A stretch of DNA of 43,084 nucleotides from DATAQC01 sp046263055 (GCA_046263055.1 JBHELO010000158.1:1-43084); one strand, 5' to 3'; numbered from the stretch's first letter, positions 7,339-18,177 are shown. Numbers and translations: made by a program. Notes: a model not told the origin generated them from the letters alone.

Positions 7339-8424
7339 GTGGTCTCGACCGAGCTACCGACGATTCTCACCTTCCAGGGGGTGAACGAGCTGTGGGACGC
7401 GGTGGCGTCCCTCGCCCTGACGCGCTTCGTCAACGGTGAGGAGCCGTTCGCAGAGTCATTGCGGCTCGTCGGTGTAGCCCGGGCGACCGAGCTCGTGCCC
7501 ATCGGGTCGGTGAAGTGGCACGTGACCGAGGTCGACTCCGACAAGGTTCTCGCCCGGGGAACGGGCTGGACGGCATACGTCCAGCGTCAACGCAACGGCA
7601 CCGCCGAGGTGGCCGTGACCGCGACGGATCCCGAGGCGCTGGCCAAGGCGATCGCCGAGGTCCGGGCCCGGAGCCCGGTCGTGGCGCCGCGGCCCGACAG
7701 CGTGGAGGTGGAGTTCTGGTACGGCGCCGGCAACGGCGTCAAGAACGTCAAGCGCCGGGTTGACGTCCCCACGTGGGACGACATCAAGAGCCACTACCCG
7801 ACGCCAGTGAGCAACCATCTGGCTTCGCTGGTTGACATGGCAGCGCCGACGACCGGAGGCCGCCTGCTCCTGTGGCATGGGCCCCCCGGGACTGGCAAGA
7901 CAACGGCGGTCCGGGCAATGGTGCGGGCGTGGTCGTCGTGGTGTCGAGCGCTGTTCGTGGTCGACGCCGAGCGCTTCCTTCGCGACGCCGGCTACCTGAT
8001 GTCGGTCATACTGGGCGCCGACGACTACGCCGACGAGGAGGAGGACGGACCCCGCTGGCGGCTCTTCGTGTTCGAGGACGCCGACGAGCTCCTGCGCGCC
8101 GACGCCAAGCGCGAGACCGGCCAATCGCTGTCGCGACTCCTGAACGTGTCGGACGGCTTCATCGGCCAGGGCGTCAACGTGCTGATTCTCATCACGACCA
8201 ATGAGCCGGTCGGTCGTCTCCACCCCGCTGTCGCTCGGCCCGGCCGTTGCCTGGCCAACGTTGAGTTCCGTGCGTTCAATCCGTCCGAGGCGGCAGCACT
8301 CATCGGCGGGGACGCGGCAACACCGGCCGGCGACCTCACCCTGGCCGAGTTGTTCCAGCGGCGAGGCCAGTTGTCAGTCATCGGCACACGGGTCTGCGAT
8401 CCCGCGACCGGCCAGTACCTGTAA
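7339..8424 (+). CDS. AAA-family ATPase with DUF5925-type N-terminal region
   Basis: A 361-residue protein. Residues 1-150 resemble the actinobacterial DUF5925 region, including EVEFWYGAGNGVKNVKRR and WDDIKSHYPTPV. The AAA core has Walker A GPPGTGKTT (181-189), Walker B LFVFEDAD (242-249), sensor-like LILITTNE and the arginine-rich RLHPAVARPGRC. It should hydrolyse ATP; the cellular role of the family is not known to me. GTG 7339 is the first in-frame start and has no clear ribosome site. GTG 7381 is an alternative but would cut into the conserved region. The 294 bases upstream back to the tRNA-like element hold no recognisable gene. Confidence 0.88.
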   Translation: MVSTELPTILTFQGVNELWDAVASLALTRFVNGEEPFAESLRLVGVARATELVPIGSVKWHVTEVDSDKVLARGTGWTAYVQRQRNGTAEVAVTATDPEALAKAIAEVRARSPVVAPRPDSVEVEFWYGAGNGVKNVKRRVDVPTWDDIKSHYPTPVSNHLASLVDMAAPTTGGRLLLWHGPPGTGKTTAVRAMVRAWSSWCRALFVVDAERFLRDAGYLMSVILGADDYADEEEDGPRWRLFVFEDADELLRADAKRETGQSLSRLLNVSDGFIGQGVNVLILITTNEPVGRLHPAVARPGRCLANVEFRAFNPSEAAALIGGDAATPAGDLTLAELFQRRGQLSVIGTRVCDPATGQYL

Positions 8425-8547
8425 GCCTGTCCTCGGGCCGCGGCATTTCGCGGCACCCACCGCCCCGCATGCGAGCGGTCGCCTCGACTCTCGCTCCGAG
8501 GCATCCGGCCATTCGACGACCAACGACTGACAGTCGCCAACAGCCTC

Positions 8548-9453
8548 CTATTGGTTCCATGCGGAATCACCGGCCTCGTCGGCCTCCTCGAGCGACAGGT
8601 CCCGATGCTCAAGGGCTTCCCTGACGGGCACATGCATGTCTATGGGGGTCCGGTCAAGCACGGCACGGATAAGCGTCGCCAGAAAGGAGTCCGCTTTCAG
8701 GTCAGGAGGCACCAACTCGTTTCGTAGCTCGACGCGCGCAAAGCTGGGCGGGTCAAGCCATTCGCCGAGAACGAGGCATGTGGAGTCGTAGACGTCTGCC
8801 TCGCCGCGCAGCTTCCTGAGCATGTCGACGATGCGGTCAAGGGTGCCTGGTTCCTCGGCAGCGGTCGAACGAATCAGGACGAGGAACCCCATCGCGGCCA
8901 AGGGGTACCGTCCGCGAAGGTTCTTGGCATCACCGTAGGACTCCTCGAACCGATTCGGCAGGTTGTTCCGAAACGAAGACACCATGCTCTTCGTCGAGAC
9001 GAGGAGTTCCGGACCTCGGGACCACTGGGCGATGAGGACATCGACCTGCTTCACGTATGCCCTACCCAGCACTCGCGCGTCGGAAGGTGCGATCTTCTTG
9101 TTCTTCAAGATGCGGGCCTCGACAGCAGGCCGATCTTTGGCAGGAAGGCCCCTGAGCAGCAACGCCAGGTCCCGTGGCAACACGCGGGGCCTTCTCCGCC
9201 TTGGCCAAACCTCATCCCCGTCAAATCCCGCACGCCGGAGTTCGTTTGCGACCCAAGCGTCTATGGCCTTGGCAAGCCGACCCGTCTCTGAGCCGCTCCC
9301 GGCCTGGATCGGTATGCCAATCAGAGCGGTGAGGGCCTCGTAGTCGGGCGTGAAGCGGCGAAGGCCATCTCCGGGCCCGCTCCAAGCGTCCAGCTTCGGA
9401 CGGCCCTCCAAGATTGCGTCGAAAGCCCCGAAGAGCTCGTCCATCGGGACCAC
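8548..9453 (-). CDS. Putative restriction endonuclease (PD-(D/E)XK-like) partner of the adenine methylase
   Basis: A 301-residue protein. The central stretch VDVLIAQWSRGPELLVSTKSM (split here as D..., then GPELLVSTKS) has the beta-strand/acid/Lys pattern of PD-(D/E)XK nucleases, followed by an SSFRNNLPNRFEESYGDAKNL helix pair. The start follows the methylase stop by one base, so the pair is cotranscribed and probably translationally coupled, the usual layout of a restriction-modification system. GTG 9453 or ATG 9444 may be the start. The recognition site cannot be read from sequence. The nuclease call rests on motif and context. Confidence 0.7.
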   Translation of the reverse strand: MVPMDELFGAFDAILEGRPKLDAWSGPGDGLRRFTPDYEALTALIGIPIQAGSGSETGRLAKAIDAWVANELRRAGFDGDEVWPRRRRPRVLPRDLALLLRGLPAKDRPAVEARILKNKKIAPSDARVLGRAYVKQVDVLIAQWSRGPELLVSTKSMVSSFRNNLPNRFEESYGDAKNLRGRYPLAAMGFLVLIRSTAAEEPGTLDRIVDMLRKLRGEADVYDSTCLVLGEWLDPPSFARVELRNELVPPDLKADSFLATLIRAVLDRTPIDMHVPVREALEHRDLSLEEADEAGDSAWNQ

Positions 9454-9454
9454 G

Positions 9455-11164
9455 TCAGGTTGTGGTCCTTCTCAGGGCGTTCATGATCGTCGCTCGCGAG
9501 AGCCCATAGGCGGCAGCGGCAGCGGTAGTCGCGGCCGCCACATCGCGGTTGGCAAAGGAGAAAGCGAGATCCCGAGAGACTCGCCGGGAAAGCGTCTGGG
9601 GATCGGGAACTCGGATCCGGCGGAGGTATTGCGCCTGGAAGCGGTAGCACCCACCGCGCATCTTGACGCAGTAGGCACCAATGAAGAGATTCGCGACGTC
9701 GGAGAGCAGGAGGCCGCCGAGCACTTCGAGATCCCAGCGGTCGCTCGTGACGAAGTACAGGTTGTGGTGTGGGTAATAGCTACCGCCTTCGAGGACCGGG
9801 TGCGAAGCCGCCTTGATATCGGGCACGACAAGCTTCGTGCGGCCCTGCAGGCCGGCGTGCACCCGGTCGATGGTGCGGTACCAGTGCTCCGGGTTCTTGC
9901 GGGCGGTGTGTCGGTTCCGGAGCCGGTCAGCGTTGGCCCCGAAGAACCGGCGCAGCCGCGGGTACCGGTCGAGGTCGACCAGACCGTCGCGGTCCCACGG
10001 GTTCACCAAGAGGCTGCCCGACCAGGCCGGCGCGCCGTCGGTGATATCACCAGCATGGAGGAGCGGCAGTAGTCGGTCCTCTTCGACGAGGTCCGCGTCT
10101 TTGGTGATGTAGACGTCGTCGCATCCAGTGGCAACGCCGATTCCTACCCGCGTGCCGCTGCGAGCGTCCTGCAGGGGCGGAAACCGCGACTCGAGTTCGG
10201 CGATGAGAGCGAGCTGCGCTGGGTTCCCTGTCGGCCAAAGGTCGCGACCGTCGAACCAGTCGTCGAGCCTGGAAGCTTCCACGCTCGGCGTCGCAAGCAC
10301 GGGCTGTCGAGACCGACGCGCCCAGTGGGAGAGCCTCGCCGCTTGCGCATTTCCAAACTGAGCCGACGCGTCCGCCACCACCGCTTGCCGCTGCGGGCCG
10401 TTGCGAAGGACGACTATGGCCGGGTACGCGGAAACCTCTTCCTCGAAGGCATCGGCATCGTGCATGGTGATCACGGCGTCGACGGCGAAGCTCCCGCCCA
10501 CTAGCGCTCGCAGGTCGGCGCCGTACTGGTTGCGCATCCAGCGATCGGCACAGATGAAACCAAGTGTGCGGTCGGGGGCCAGCAGGTTAAGCCCTTGCTC
10601 GATGAAGCCGACGTAGATGTCACTCCTGCCCCGCATGGTTTTACAGCGCCGGCGGTAAACCTCCATCACCTCTCGCCGGACGTTCTCCGGCCGGATGTAG
10701 GGCGGATTGCCGACGACGTGGTCGACCGAGCCTGGTTCGTGGTCGACCAGTAGAAAGTCGCCGGTAAAGACCCAAGTAGACGCAATTTCCGCCGCCGTCG
10801 CTTCGTCGAGCCCGGCCTCTCCGAGCCGAAGCGCGGCCGCCTTTCGGGCCCGCTGGGCATTCGCCTCAAGGAGGTCGAAAGCACGTACGGCCCCGCTGAT
10901 GGAGCGAAGGTCGCGCCCGTGCCGGAGGCACGAGGCGATCAGGCGGTCGACAACCGGCAACAAGAAGGCTCCGCTCCCGCAGGACGGCTCGACCAGCCGC
11001 CGGGCGCCCAGATCCGCCGTCTCGGTGTAGCCGACGAGGTCCAGGATCAATTCGACGACCCAGCGCCGGGTGAACACCTCGCCGTAGTCGATGCCCGGGT
11101 CGCGAGTGAGCTCAACGAGCGTCATCGGGGCCTCGATGAGAGACAGCTGTCGCTGCACCACCAT
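9455..11164 (-). CDS. N6-adenine DNA methyltransferase, Eco57I-like restriction-modification methylase
   Basis: A 569-residue class I SAM-dependent methylase. Motif I is EPSCGSGAFLLP (about 59-70), the acidic motif II is FDLLEAN (about 96-102), and catalytic motif IV is NPPY (153-156), typical of N6-adenine methylases. Later segments (CADRWMRNQYG, target-recognition-like C-terminal half with GSYYPHHNLYFV) match the Eco57I/TaqI-type layout. It should methylate adenine in host DNA to protect it from the downstream nuclease. Codon use is less GC-biased than in the flanking genes, consistent with transfer. The start at ATG 11164 is the first in frame. Confidence 0.92.
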   Translation of the reverse strand: MVVQRQLSLIEAPMTLVELTRDPGIDYGEVFTRRWVVELILDLVGYTETADLGARRLVEPSCGSGAFLLPVVDRLIASCLRHGRDLRSISGAVRAFDLLEANAQRARKAAALRLGEAGLDEATAAEIASTWVFTGDFLLVDHEPGSVDHVVGNPPYIRPENVRREVMEVYRRRCKTMRGRSDIYVGFIEQGLNLLAPDRTLGFICADRWMRNQYGADLRALVGGSFAVDAVITMHDADAFEEEVSAYPAIVVLRNGPQRQAVVADASAQFGNAQAARLSHWARRSRQPVLATPSVEASRLDDWFDGRDLWPTGNPAQLALIAELESRFPPLQDARSGTRVGIGVATGCDDVYITKDADLVEEDRLLPLLHAGDITDGAPAWSGSLLVNPWDRDGLVDLDRYPRLRRFFGANADRLRNRHTARKNPEHWYRTIDRVHAGLQGRTKLVVPDIKAASHPVLEGGSYYPHHNLYFVTSDRWDLEVLGGLLLSDVANLFIGAYCVKMRGGCYRFQAQYLRRIRVPDPQTLSRRVSRDLAFSFANRDVAAATTAAAAAYGLSRATIMNALRRTTT

Positions 11165-11597
11165 GATACCAGCCCCCAGCGAACATCAGTTCGATGATAG
11201 GGGGGCGCGCCAGGGGCGGGGTGGACCGACCAGCACCGCCGGCACCCTAACGGCCTGGCGTCGATGGACGGTGGACCGTCGCCGGGAGCACGTCCGAGGC
11301 TTCGATGGGAGGCATGGACCGGCTGCCGTCCGAGAGCCAGGACCGCCCCGGGGCAGGCGGTCCTATCGACGAGTGTCCCACGTGGGTGTGACAACCCGAA
11401 CGGTCCACCTGAGCGGGGCTGTCGGTCGGGAGGATTCAATCGGCGTCCTTGTGGGCCCGGTCTGGCCCTGGCCGCACCGGCGCTGGGCCTCCCGACCGAT
11501 CCGTCGGCCGGCCCCCCTGGGCAGCGCGTCATCGTTTCCCTTGCCGTCCGGATCTCCTTGGCGGGGACAAGGCTTTGGGCAACTCTCGTCGTCGCCG
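11165..11597. other. Non-coding or decayed stretch beside the restriction-modification genes
   Basis: No open frame here resembles a known protein. The frames that stay open are arginine/proline-rich, as expected of shadow frames in GC-rich DNA. The end near 11560-11597 may hold a further decayed part of the glycosyltransferase remnant that follows. Confidence 0.4.
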
Positions 11598-11804
11598 GAC
11601 GCGCATGTCAGGCTCAGCCTCGCCGGATTCGTCAGCGATGACGACTTGGAGGGCCTGTACGGGATGGCCGACCTCGTCGTCGTGCTCTCCGTCGCCGAGG
11701 GCTTCGGGTTGCCCGTCCTCGAGGCCATGGTTCGCGGGTAGCCGGTTGCGTCCTCGGACGTCGGCGCTCTTCCTGAGGTGGCCGGAGGGGGCCCCCATGG
11801 CTGA
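11598..11804 (+). pseudogene. Remnant of a GT4-family glycosyltransferase
   Basis: One frame reads LAGFVSDDDLEGLYGMADLV, then LSVAEGFGLPVLEAMVRG, a TAG stop at 11739-11741, and in the same frame PVASSDVGALPEVAGGG. This is the nucleotide-sugar-binding region of group 1 (GT4) glycosyltransferases, with the E-x7-E motif (EGFGLPVLEA) intact. The N-terminal domain and the C-terminal helix are missing, and an in-frame stop breaks the conserved core. It marks a deletion scar at the edge of the accessory block. Confidence 0.7.
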
Positions 11805-11942
11805 GGGTGTAGCGCCCACCCGGCGAGGTGGGAACGGTCTTCACCGCCTCCCTACGCGAGGCCCGTGGATGTCAACGGGATACCGACGAGTGACGCCCGG
11901 CGCGAGGCCGACCGGCGGGGAGAGGCGATCAGCGGCGCGCCG

Positions 11943-12551
11943 TCAGGGTCGCAGGGCCCGCCAGCGCGCCGGCCCGGGCAGGAAGCGGGCGGTGGCCCGG
12001 CGGTAGGCCCGGTAGGCCTCGCCGTGGACGCCTTCGAGGAAGGGCTCCTCCACCCAACGCACGACGACCTCGGCGGCCACGACCACCGCGGCCAGCGATG
12101 CGAGGGCCAGCACCGACGGGACGGCCAATGCCACCCCCAGCGAGCTGAGCATGCAGCCCACGTAGAAGGGGTTGCGGGCGACGCGGAACAGGCCGGTGGT
12201 GACGAGGGGCGGCGGGGCGGCGGGGTCGATGCCGGGCTTCCATGCCAGCCCCATCTGGCGCTGGGCCGCCAACGACGTGACGATGCCGGCGAGGAGGCAG
12301 GCCAGCCCGACCGCCGCCACCGGGCCCGAGGACAGGCGCCCGGCCGGGGGAACCACCGACAGCCGGGCCAGGACGGGCGCCGCCAGCGTGCCCACGCAGC
12401 CGGCGGTGCACAGGCTCTCGGCCACCGCGTCCACCCGGGAGACGGGCCGGAGCCACCCGCTGCGCCCGGTGCGCCGGTAGCTGTGCACCGTTCGCAGGCC
12501 GAAGGCGACGGCGAGGAAGGCGACGTCGGCGGCCAGGACCAGCGCCCACAT
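11943..12551 (-). CDS. Isoprenylcysteine-carboxyl-methyltransferase-like membrane protein
   Basis: A 202-residue polytopic membrane protein with about five hydrophobic segments. The C-terminal half carries the ICMT/phospholipid methyltransferase signature: GLFRVARNPFYVGCMLSSLG, then VRWVEEPFLEGVHGEAYRAY with the conserved EE and the final YR/RF region. Bacterial members probably methylate lipids or other small substrates with SAM; the actual substrate is unknown. ATG 12551 shares one base with the stop of the upstream NTF2-like frame (TGATG), indicating translational coupling. Confidence 0.85.
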   Translation of the reverse strand: MWALVLAADVAFLAVAFGLRTVHSYRRTGRSGWLRPVSRVDAVAESLCTAGCVGTLAAPVLARLSVVPPAGRLSSGPVAAVGLACLLAGIVTSLAAQRQMGLAWKPGIDPAAPPPLVTTGLFRVARNPFYVGCMLSSLGVALAVPSVLALASLAAVVVAAEVVVRWVEEPFLEGVHGEAYRAYRRATARFLPGPARWRALRP

Positions 12552-12958
12552 CAGCCTGGCGCGCCCACCAGCGCCAGGGCCGCCCCCCGGCGGGCGACGT
12601 CTTGGATGTCCACCACCCGACCGTCCCGCAGGCGCAGCACCTGGAACAGCTCCCGGCACCCGTCGGCGCCCGGCTCCCGCCACTGCAGCGCGACGGCCAC
12701 CCCGCCGGGGGTGTCGGCGATCACCGTCGCCCGGGGATCGACGAGGTCCCGGCCCGCGATCCGCCGGGAGCGCTGCTGGAGGACCGACCGGGCCTCAGCG
12801 GGGCCGTGTCAGCTCGGCGTGTGCCGCCACCACAGGCGGCCCCTCGTCACGCCCCGCCACTCGAGGGACGCATCGAACAGGGCGACGAACGGCTCGACGT
12901 CGCCCGCCACCGCGGCGTCCAGCGCCGCCTGGACCCGCTCCCCCTCGTGTCCGGACAT
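12551..12958 (-). pseudogene. NTF2-like (SnoaL-type) protein interrupted by an in-frame TGA at codon 50
   Basis: ATG 12958 opens a frame for 49 residues (MSGHEGERVQAALDAAVAGD..., then WRGVTRGRLWWRHTPS), meets TGA at 12811-12809, and stays in the same frame for 85 more residues to a TGA at 12553-12551. The second half contains TVIADTPGGVAVALQW and ELFQVLRLRDGRVVDIQD, the beta-sheet pattern of NTF2-like folds. The frame then abuts the downstream methyltransferase start (TGATG), so the whole frame was once one gene. Related proteins often have Cys near this position, so TGC to TGA is the simplest explanation. Readthrough or selenocysteine is not excluded. Confidence 0.65.
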
Positions 12959-13035
12959 GGGCGCTCCCTCCGACGGGCCACCACCGTACCGCCGGGCCCG
13001 GGGCAACGGCCGGTCGGCGGTCGGCAGTGCTCGGG

Positions 13036-14700
13036 TCACTCCTCGGTCTGGTCGAGGATCTCCTCCAGCTTGAAGACCTCGTCGGTGGAGACCACGCCCA
13101 CGAAGCTGCCGGCGCCGTCGACGACCGGCAGCACGTCCACGTCCGCCTTCTCCATGGCCGCCAGCGCCTGGCCCAGCAGCCAGTCGGGACGGCCCACGGG
13201 CAGGTCCTCGCGCAGGATCTCCTGCACGGTCGTCGCCGACCACCCGTCGCGCGGCACGGAGACCAGGTCCTCGGCCCGGACCATTCCCACGTAGCGGGTC
13301 CCGTCCAGCACCGGCACCGACTTCTGGCGGGCCAGGAGCAGGTGGTTGGAGACGAACTCGGCCACCGTGGCGTCGGGCGGCGCGGTCAGCACGTCGGAGC
13401 GGATGGCGACGCTCAGGGGGAGGGACCGGCGGCGCTCCAGGTGCCCGGCCCGGGCCGACCGCTGGTAGGGCGTGACCGAGGACCGGGACATCACCACCTG
13501 GGCCACCACCGATGCCAGCAGACCGGGCACCACGAAGCCGGGGCGGCCGGTGGACTCGGCCACGAACATGACCCCGGCCAGGGGCGTGCGGTAGCCGGCG
13601 CCCAGGAAGGCGGCGATGCCGATGACCGGGAACAGCGAGCCCGACGCGTCGCCGAACAGGGCGCCCACCGCCCGCCCGAGCAGGGCGCCGTCGATGACGA
13701 GGGGGATGAACAGCCCCCCCGCGCCGCCCCCACCCACCGTCAGGGCGGTGGCCGCCGACCGCATGAGGAGCAGGGCGAGGACGGCGGCGATGCTGTGGCG
13801 GGGATCGGTGGCCCACTCCACGGTGCGGTAGCCGGGACCTGTCGTGAGCCCGGCGCCGAACAGCACCCGGCTGGCCACGAACAGGCCGCCCAGCAGGGCG
13901 CCGGCGGCGGCGATGCGCACGGTGGCCGGGAGGCGGGTGGGCTCCGACTTGGCCCGCCGCAGGACGAGGGCGAAGGCTCGGGCGCCGATGCCACACAGCA
14001 GCCCCATCAGGGCCGCCCCCCCCAGATCCTCCAGGTCGAAGGGGGCGGTGCCCCGCACCGGGAGCAGCGGCGCAGTGCCGGCGATGGTGACGAAGACCAG
14101 GTAGCTCACGGCCGCCCCGGTGAGGGCGGGCAGCAGCATGCGGCGGGCGGTGTCGTCCTGGTAGGGCACCTCGATGGCGAAGATGGCGCCGGTGGCCGGC
14201 GCCTTGAAGATGGCGGCCACGCCGGCCGCCGCCCCCGCCACCAGGAGGAGCTTGGCGTCCTCCCGGGAGAAGACCCGGGCGAACTTGCGTTGCAGGAACG
14301 ACCCGACCGACGCGCCCAGGTAGATGGACGGGCCCTCCAGGCCCAGCGCACCGCCGAGGCCGATGGTGGCCACCCCGGCCAGCATCCGGCCGGGGACGAG
14401 GCGCAGCGGCAGCCGCCGGTCCTGCTCGTGGAAGTTCCTGATGTACTCGTCGGACGACGACGGCGTGGCGCCCCGGGCCAGATGGCGCAGGGCGAGGGCG
14501 GCGAGGGCCAGCCCGACGAGGGGGGCGACAGCCTGCACGGCGGCGGGAGCACGGGCCACCCGGGCGAACAGCTCGTCGCTGGTCACCCAGTCGAACAGGG
14601 CCACCGCGGCGCCGACGAGGGCACCGGTGAGGGCCGACAGCAGCAGCACCTGCTGGGATCGCCGCCCCAGCGCGAGCAGCTCGGCCCTGCGGCGGTTCAC
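13036..14700 (-). CDS. ClC-family chloride channel/transporter with C-terminal CBS pair
   Basis: A 554-residue membrane protein. The ClC core shows the gating-glutamate motif GLEGPSIYLGA (Glu 122), GAAAGVAAIFKAPATGAIFAIE, and GGGGAGGLFIPLVIDGALLG, over about residues 15-420. Two CBS domains follow (about 425-480 and 485-545; VPVLDGTRYVGMV and VLPVVDGAGSFVGVVST), which usually bind adenine nucleotides. The GSGIP-type selectivity segment is replaced by GATPSSSDEYIRNFH, so anion preference may differ. GTG 14700 overlaps the upstream MarR stop by four bases, so it is the second gene of a MarR-controlled operon. Confidence 0.93.
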   Translation of the reverse strand: MNRRRAELLALGRRSQQVLLLSALTGALVGAAVALFDWVTSDELFARVARAPAAVQAVAPLVGLALAALALRHLARGATPSSSDEYIRNFHEQDRRLPLRLVPGRMLAGVATIGLGGALGLEGPSIYLGASVGSFLQRKFARVFSREDAKLLLVAGAAAGVAAIFKAPATGAIFAIEVPYQDDTARRMLLPALTGAAVSYLVFVTIAGTAPLLPVRGTAPFDLEDLGGAALMGLLCGIGARAFALVLRRAKSEPTRLPATVRIAAAGALLGGLFVASRVLFGAGLTTGPGYRTVEWATDPRHSIAAVLALLLMRSAATALTVGGGGAGGLFIPLVIDGALLGRAVGALFGDASGSLFPVIGIAAFLGAGYRTPLAGVMFVAESTGRPGFVVPGLLASVVAQVVMSRSSVTPYQRSARAGHLERRRSLPLSVAIRSDVLTAPPDATVAEFVSNHLLLARQKSVPVLDGTRYVGMVRAEDLVSVPRDGWSATTVQEILREDLPVGRPDWLLGQALAAMEKADVDVLPVVDGAGSFVGVVSTDEVFKLEEILDQTEE

Positions 14701-15176
14701 GTGCTCCAGCCGAGCGACCAGGAGTGGTCCGGCACCTCACCGGCGGCCTCCGCGAATGCACGGAGCGAGTCCACCAGCGAGGCCCGGCACCCGGGGTCCA
14801 GGCGCCGCACGATGCGCGCCAGGGCGAGTCGCCGGCGCCGTGTGACCGTGCGGACGATCTCGGCGCCCGAGGTGGTCACCGCCAGGCGGACCTCCCGCCG
14901 GTCGTCCTCGGCCGTCTCCCGGATGACGAGGTCCCGAGACACCAGGCGGTCCACCGCCCGGGTGGCCGTCGACGGGTTGACGGCGAGGGCCTCGGCCAGC
15001 GACGACAGGTTCTGGGCGCCGCGGCTGGCGAGGATGACGAGGGCCCGATACTGGGCGAGCGTGATGTCGTCCAAGTCCGCCAAAGACTCGGCGGCCACCG
15101 CCACCAGGACCCGGGACGCTACGAGGACGGCGTCAGCCACCGCGTTGACGCTCTCCCTGTTCAGCGGGCCCTCCAC
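14697..15176 (-). CDS. MarR-family transcriptional regulator
   Basis: A 159-residue winged-helix regulator. The DNA-binding part has ITLAQYRALVILASRG, LSSLAEALAVNPSTATRAVD recognition helix, and the wing DDRREVRLAVTTSGAEIV. GTG 15176 is taken as start since the conserved fold begins shortly after it; an in-frame start at 15236 would add an unrelated N-terminus. It overlaps the ClC gene by four bases, so it probably autoregulates the operon and responds to a ligand or stress linked to anion transport. A short perfect inverted repeat lies about 20 bases upstream. Confidence 0.88.
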   Translation of the reverse strand: MEGPLNRESVNAVADAVLVASRVLVAVAAESLADLDDITLAQYRALVILASRGAQNLSSLAEALAVNPSTATRAVDRLVSRDLVIRETAEDDRREVRLAVTTSGAEIVRTVTRRRRLALARIVRRLDPGCRASLVDSLRAFAEAAGEVPDHSWSLGWST

Positions 15177-15196
15177 AGTCCAATGGTAACCAGAGA

Positions 15197-15207
15197 TGCA
15201 CAGTGCA
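15197..15207. promoter_or_regulatory. Possible MarR operator
   Basis: TGCAC-A-GTGCA is a perfect inverted repeat of two 5-base arms, 21 bases upstream of the marR-like GTG. Its position fits an autoregulatory site. The arms are short, so this is suggestive only. Confidence 0.35.
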
Positions 15208-15404
15208 ACCTTTGCGCCATGCAGAGGAAGGGCCAAGTGGCGGGGAGGCGGCTCCTACACCGCGGCGGCGCGGTGGCTCGCGCTTGCTGATCGGCGGCAC
15301 CGGGCCCCAATCTCCGCCGCGCCAACCCGCCGGGGTTCCGGGTGTCGGCTGGGGCGCCCGGAACCGGCCTTCGCCGTCGCGGCCCGCCGCGCCCGGCGCC
15401 CGGA

Positions 15405-15599
15405 TCAGCGCCGGGCGGGAGCGGCGGCCAGGTAGCGGCCGTCGAGGAGGTTGAGCTCCACGCCGTTGTCGAAGTGGACCCGGTAGCGGATCCAGGTCAG
15501 CCCGGTGACCGTGACCACCGTGCCCGGGGTGCCGGCGGGCACACCGTCGAGGTCGGAGGCCGCCACCACCCGTTGCTTCTCGGAGAAGGCGTCGGCCAT
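15405..15599 (-). CDS. Small SH3-like-barrel hypothetical protein
   Basis: A 64-residue soluble protein from ATG 15599. The pattern QRVVAASDLDGVPAGTPGTV, then TWIRYRVHFDNGVELNLLDG, is strand-rich with a conserved-looking G-x-V/R-Y-x-V-x-F-D-N-G core like small SH3-type barrels found in actinobacteria. The in-frame start at 15650 would add an unrelated tail. A consensus -35 hexamer TTGACA reads on this strand at 15674-15669, but I see no clear -10. Function unknown; it is divergent from lon. Confidence 0.7.
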   Translation of the reverse strand: MADAFSEKQRVVAASDLDGVPAGTPGTVVTVTGLTWIRYRVHFDNGVELNLLDGRYLAAAPARR

Positions 15600-15702
15600 G
15601 GCCGCAGTCTGCCCACACCGGGCCCCCACCCGCCACGTGGCCGGGAACACCGCCGGTGCCGGCGCTGTTTGTCAACTCTGACGGTTACTTAAGGAGCACC
15701 GA

Positions 15703-18069
<2,367 letters not shown>

Positions 18070-18085
18070 GGCCACACACCCTGGT

Positions 18086-18111
18086 GCCGGCGGGGCCCTC
18101 CCCCCGCCGGC
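18086..18111 (+). terminator. lon terminator hairpin
   Basis: GCCGGCGGGG (18086-18095) pairs perfectly with CCCCGCCGGC (18102-18111) around six bases, 16 bases after the lon stop. Confidence 0.75.
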
Positions 18112-18177
18112 GGCAGGACCGCCCGTCAGTCCTCCCTCCCGAGGCGATTCGATTGTGCGGTCTGGGGGGCCCGGTGG

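Noticed and set aside
7045..11942. A complete integrative element using the tRNA-like sequence as attachment site
   Set aside because: No integrase, excisionase or matching direct repeat of the tRNA 3' part was found in the window.
12809..12811. Selenocysteine reading of the in-frame TGA
   Set aside because: The bases after TGA form only a weak GGCC/GGCC hairpin, unlike a clear bacterial SECIS; kept only as an alternative within the finding.
14324..14845. Long plus-strand open frames over the ClC and other genes (for example 13027-15189)
   Set aside because: They are antisense shadows of GC-rich genes with Arg/Gly/His-rich translations and no family resemblance.
15669..15702. Possible lon promoter (TTGTCA ... 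) or HspR/HAIR element
   Set aside because: No -10 hexamer at a usable distance and no CTTGAGT-N7-ACTCAAG pattern; only the GTCA-N4-TGAC symmetry was kept as a note.
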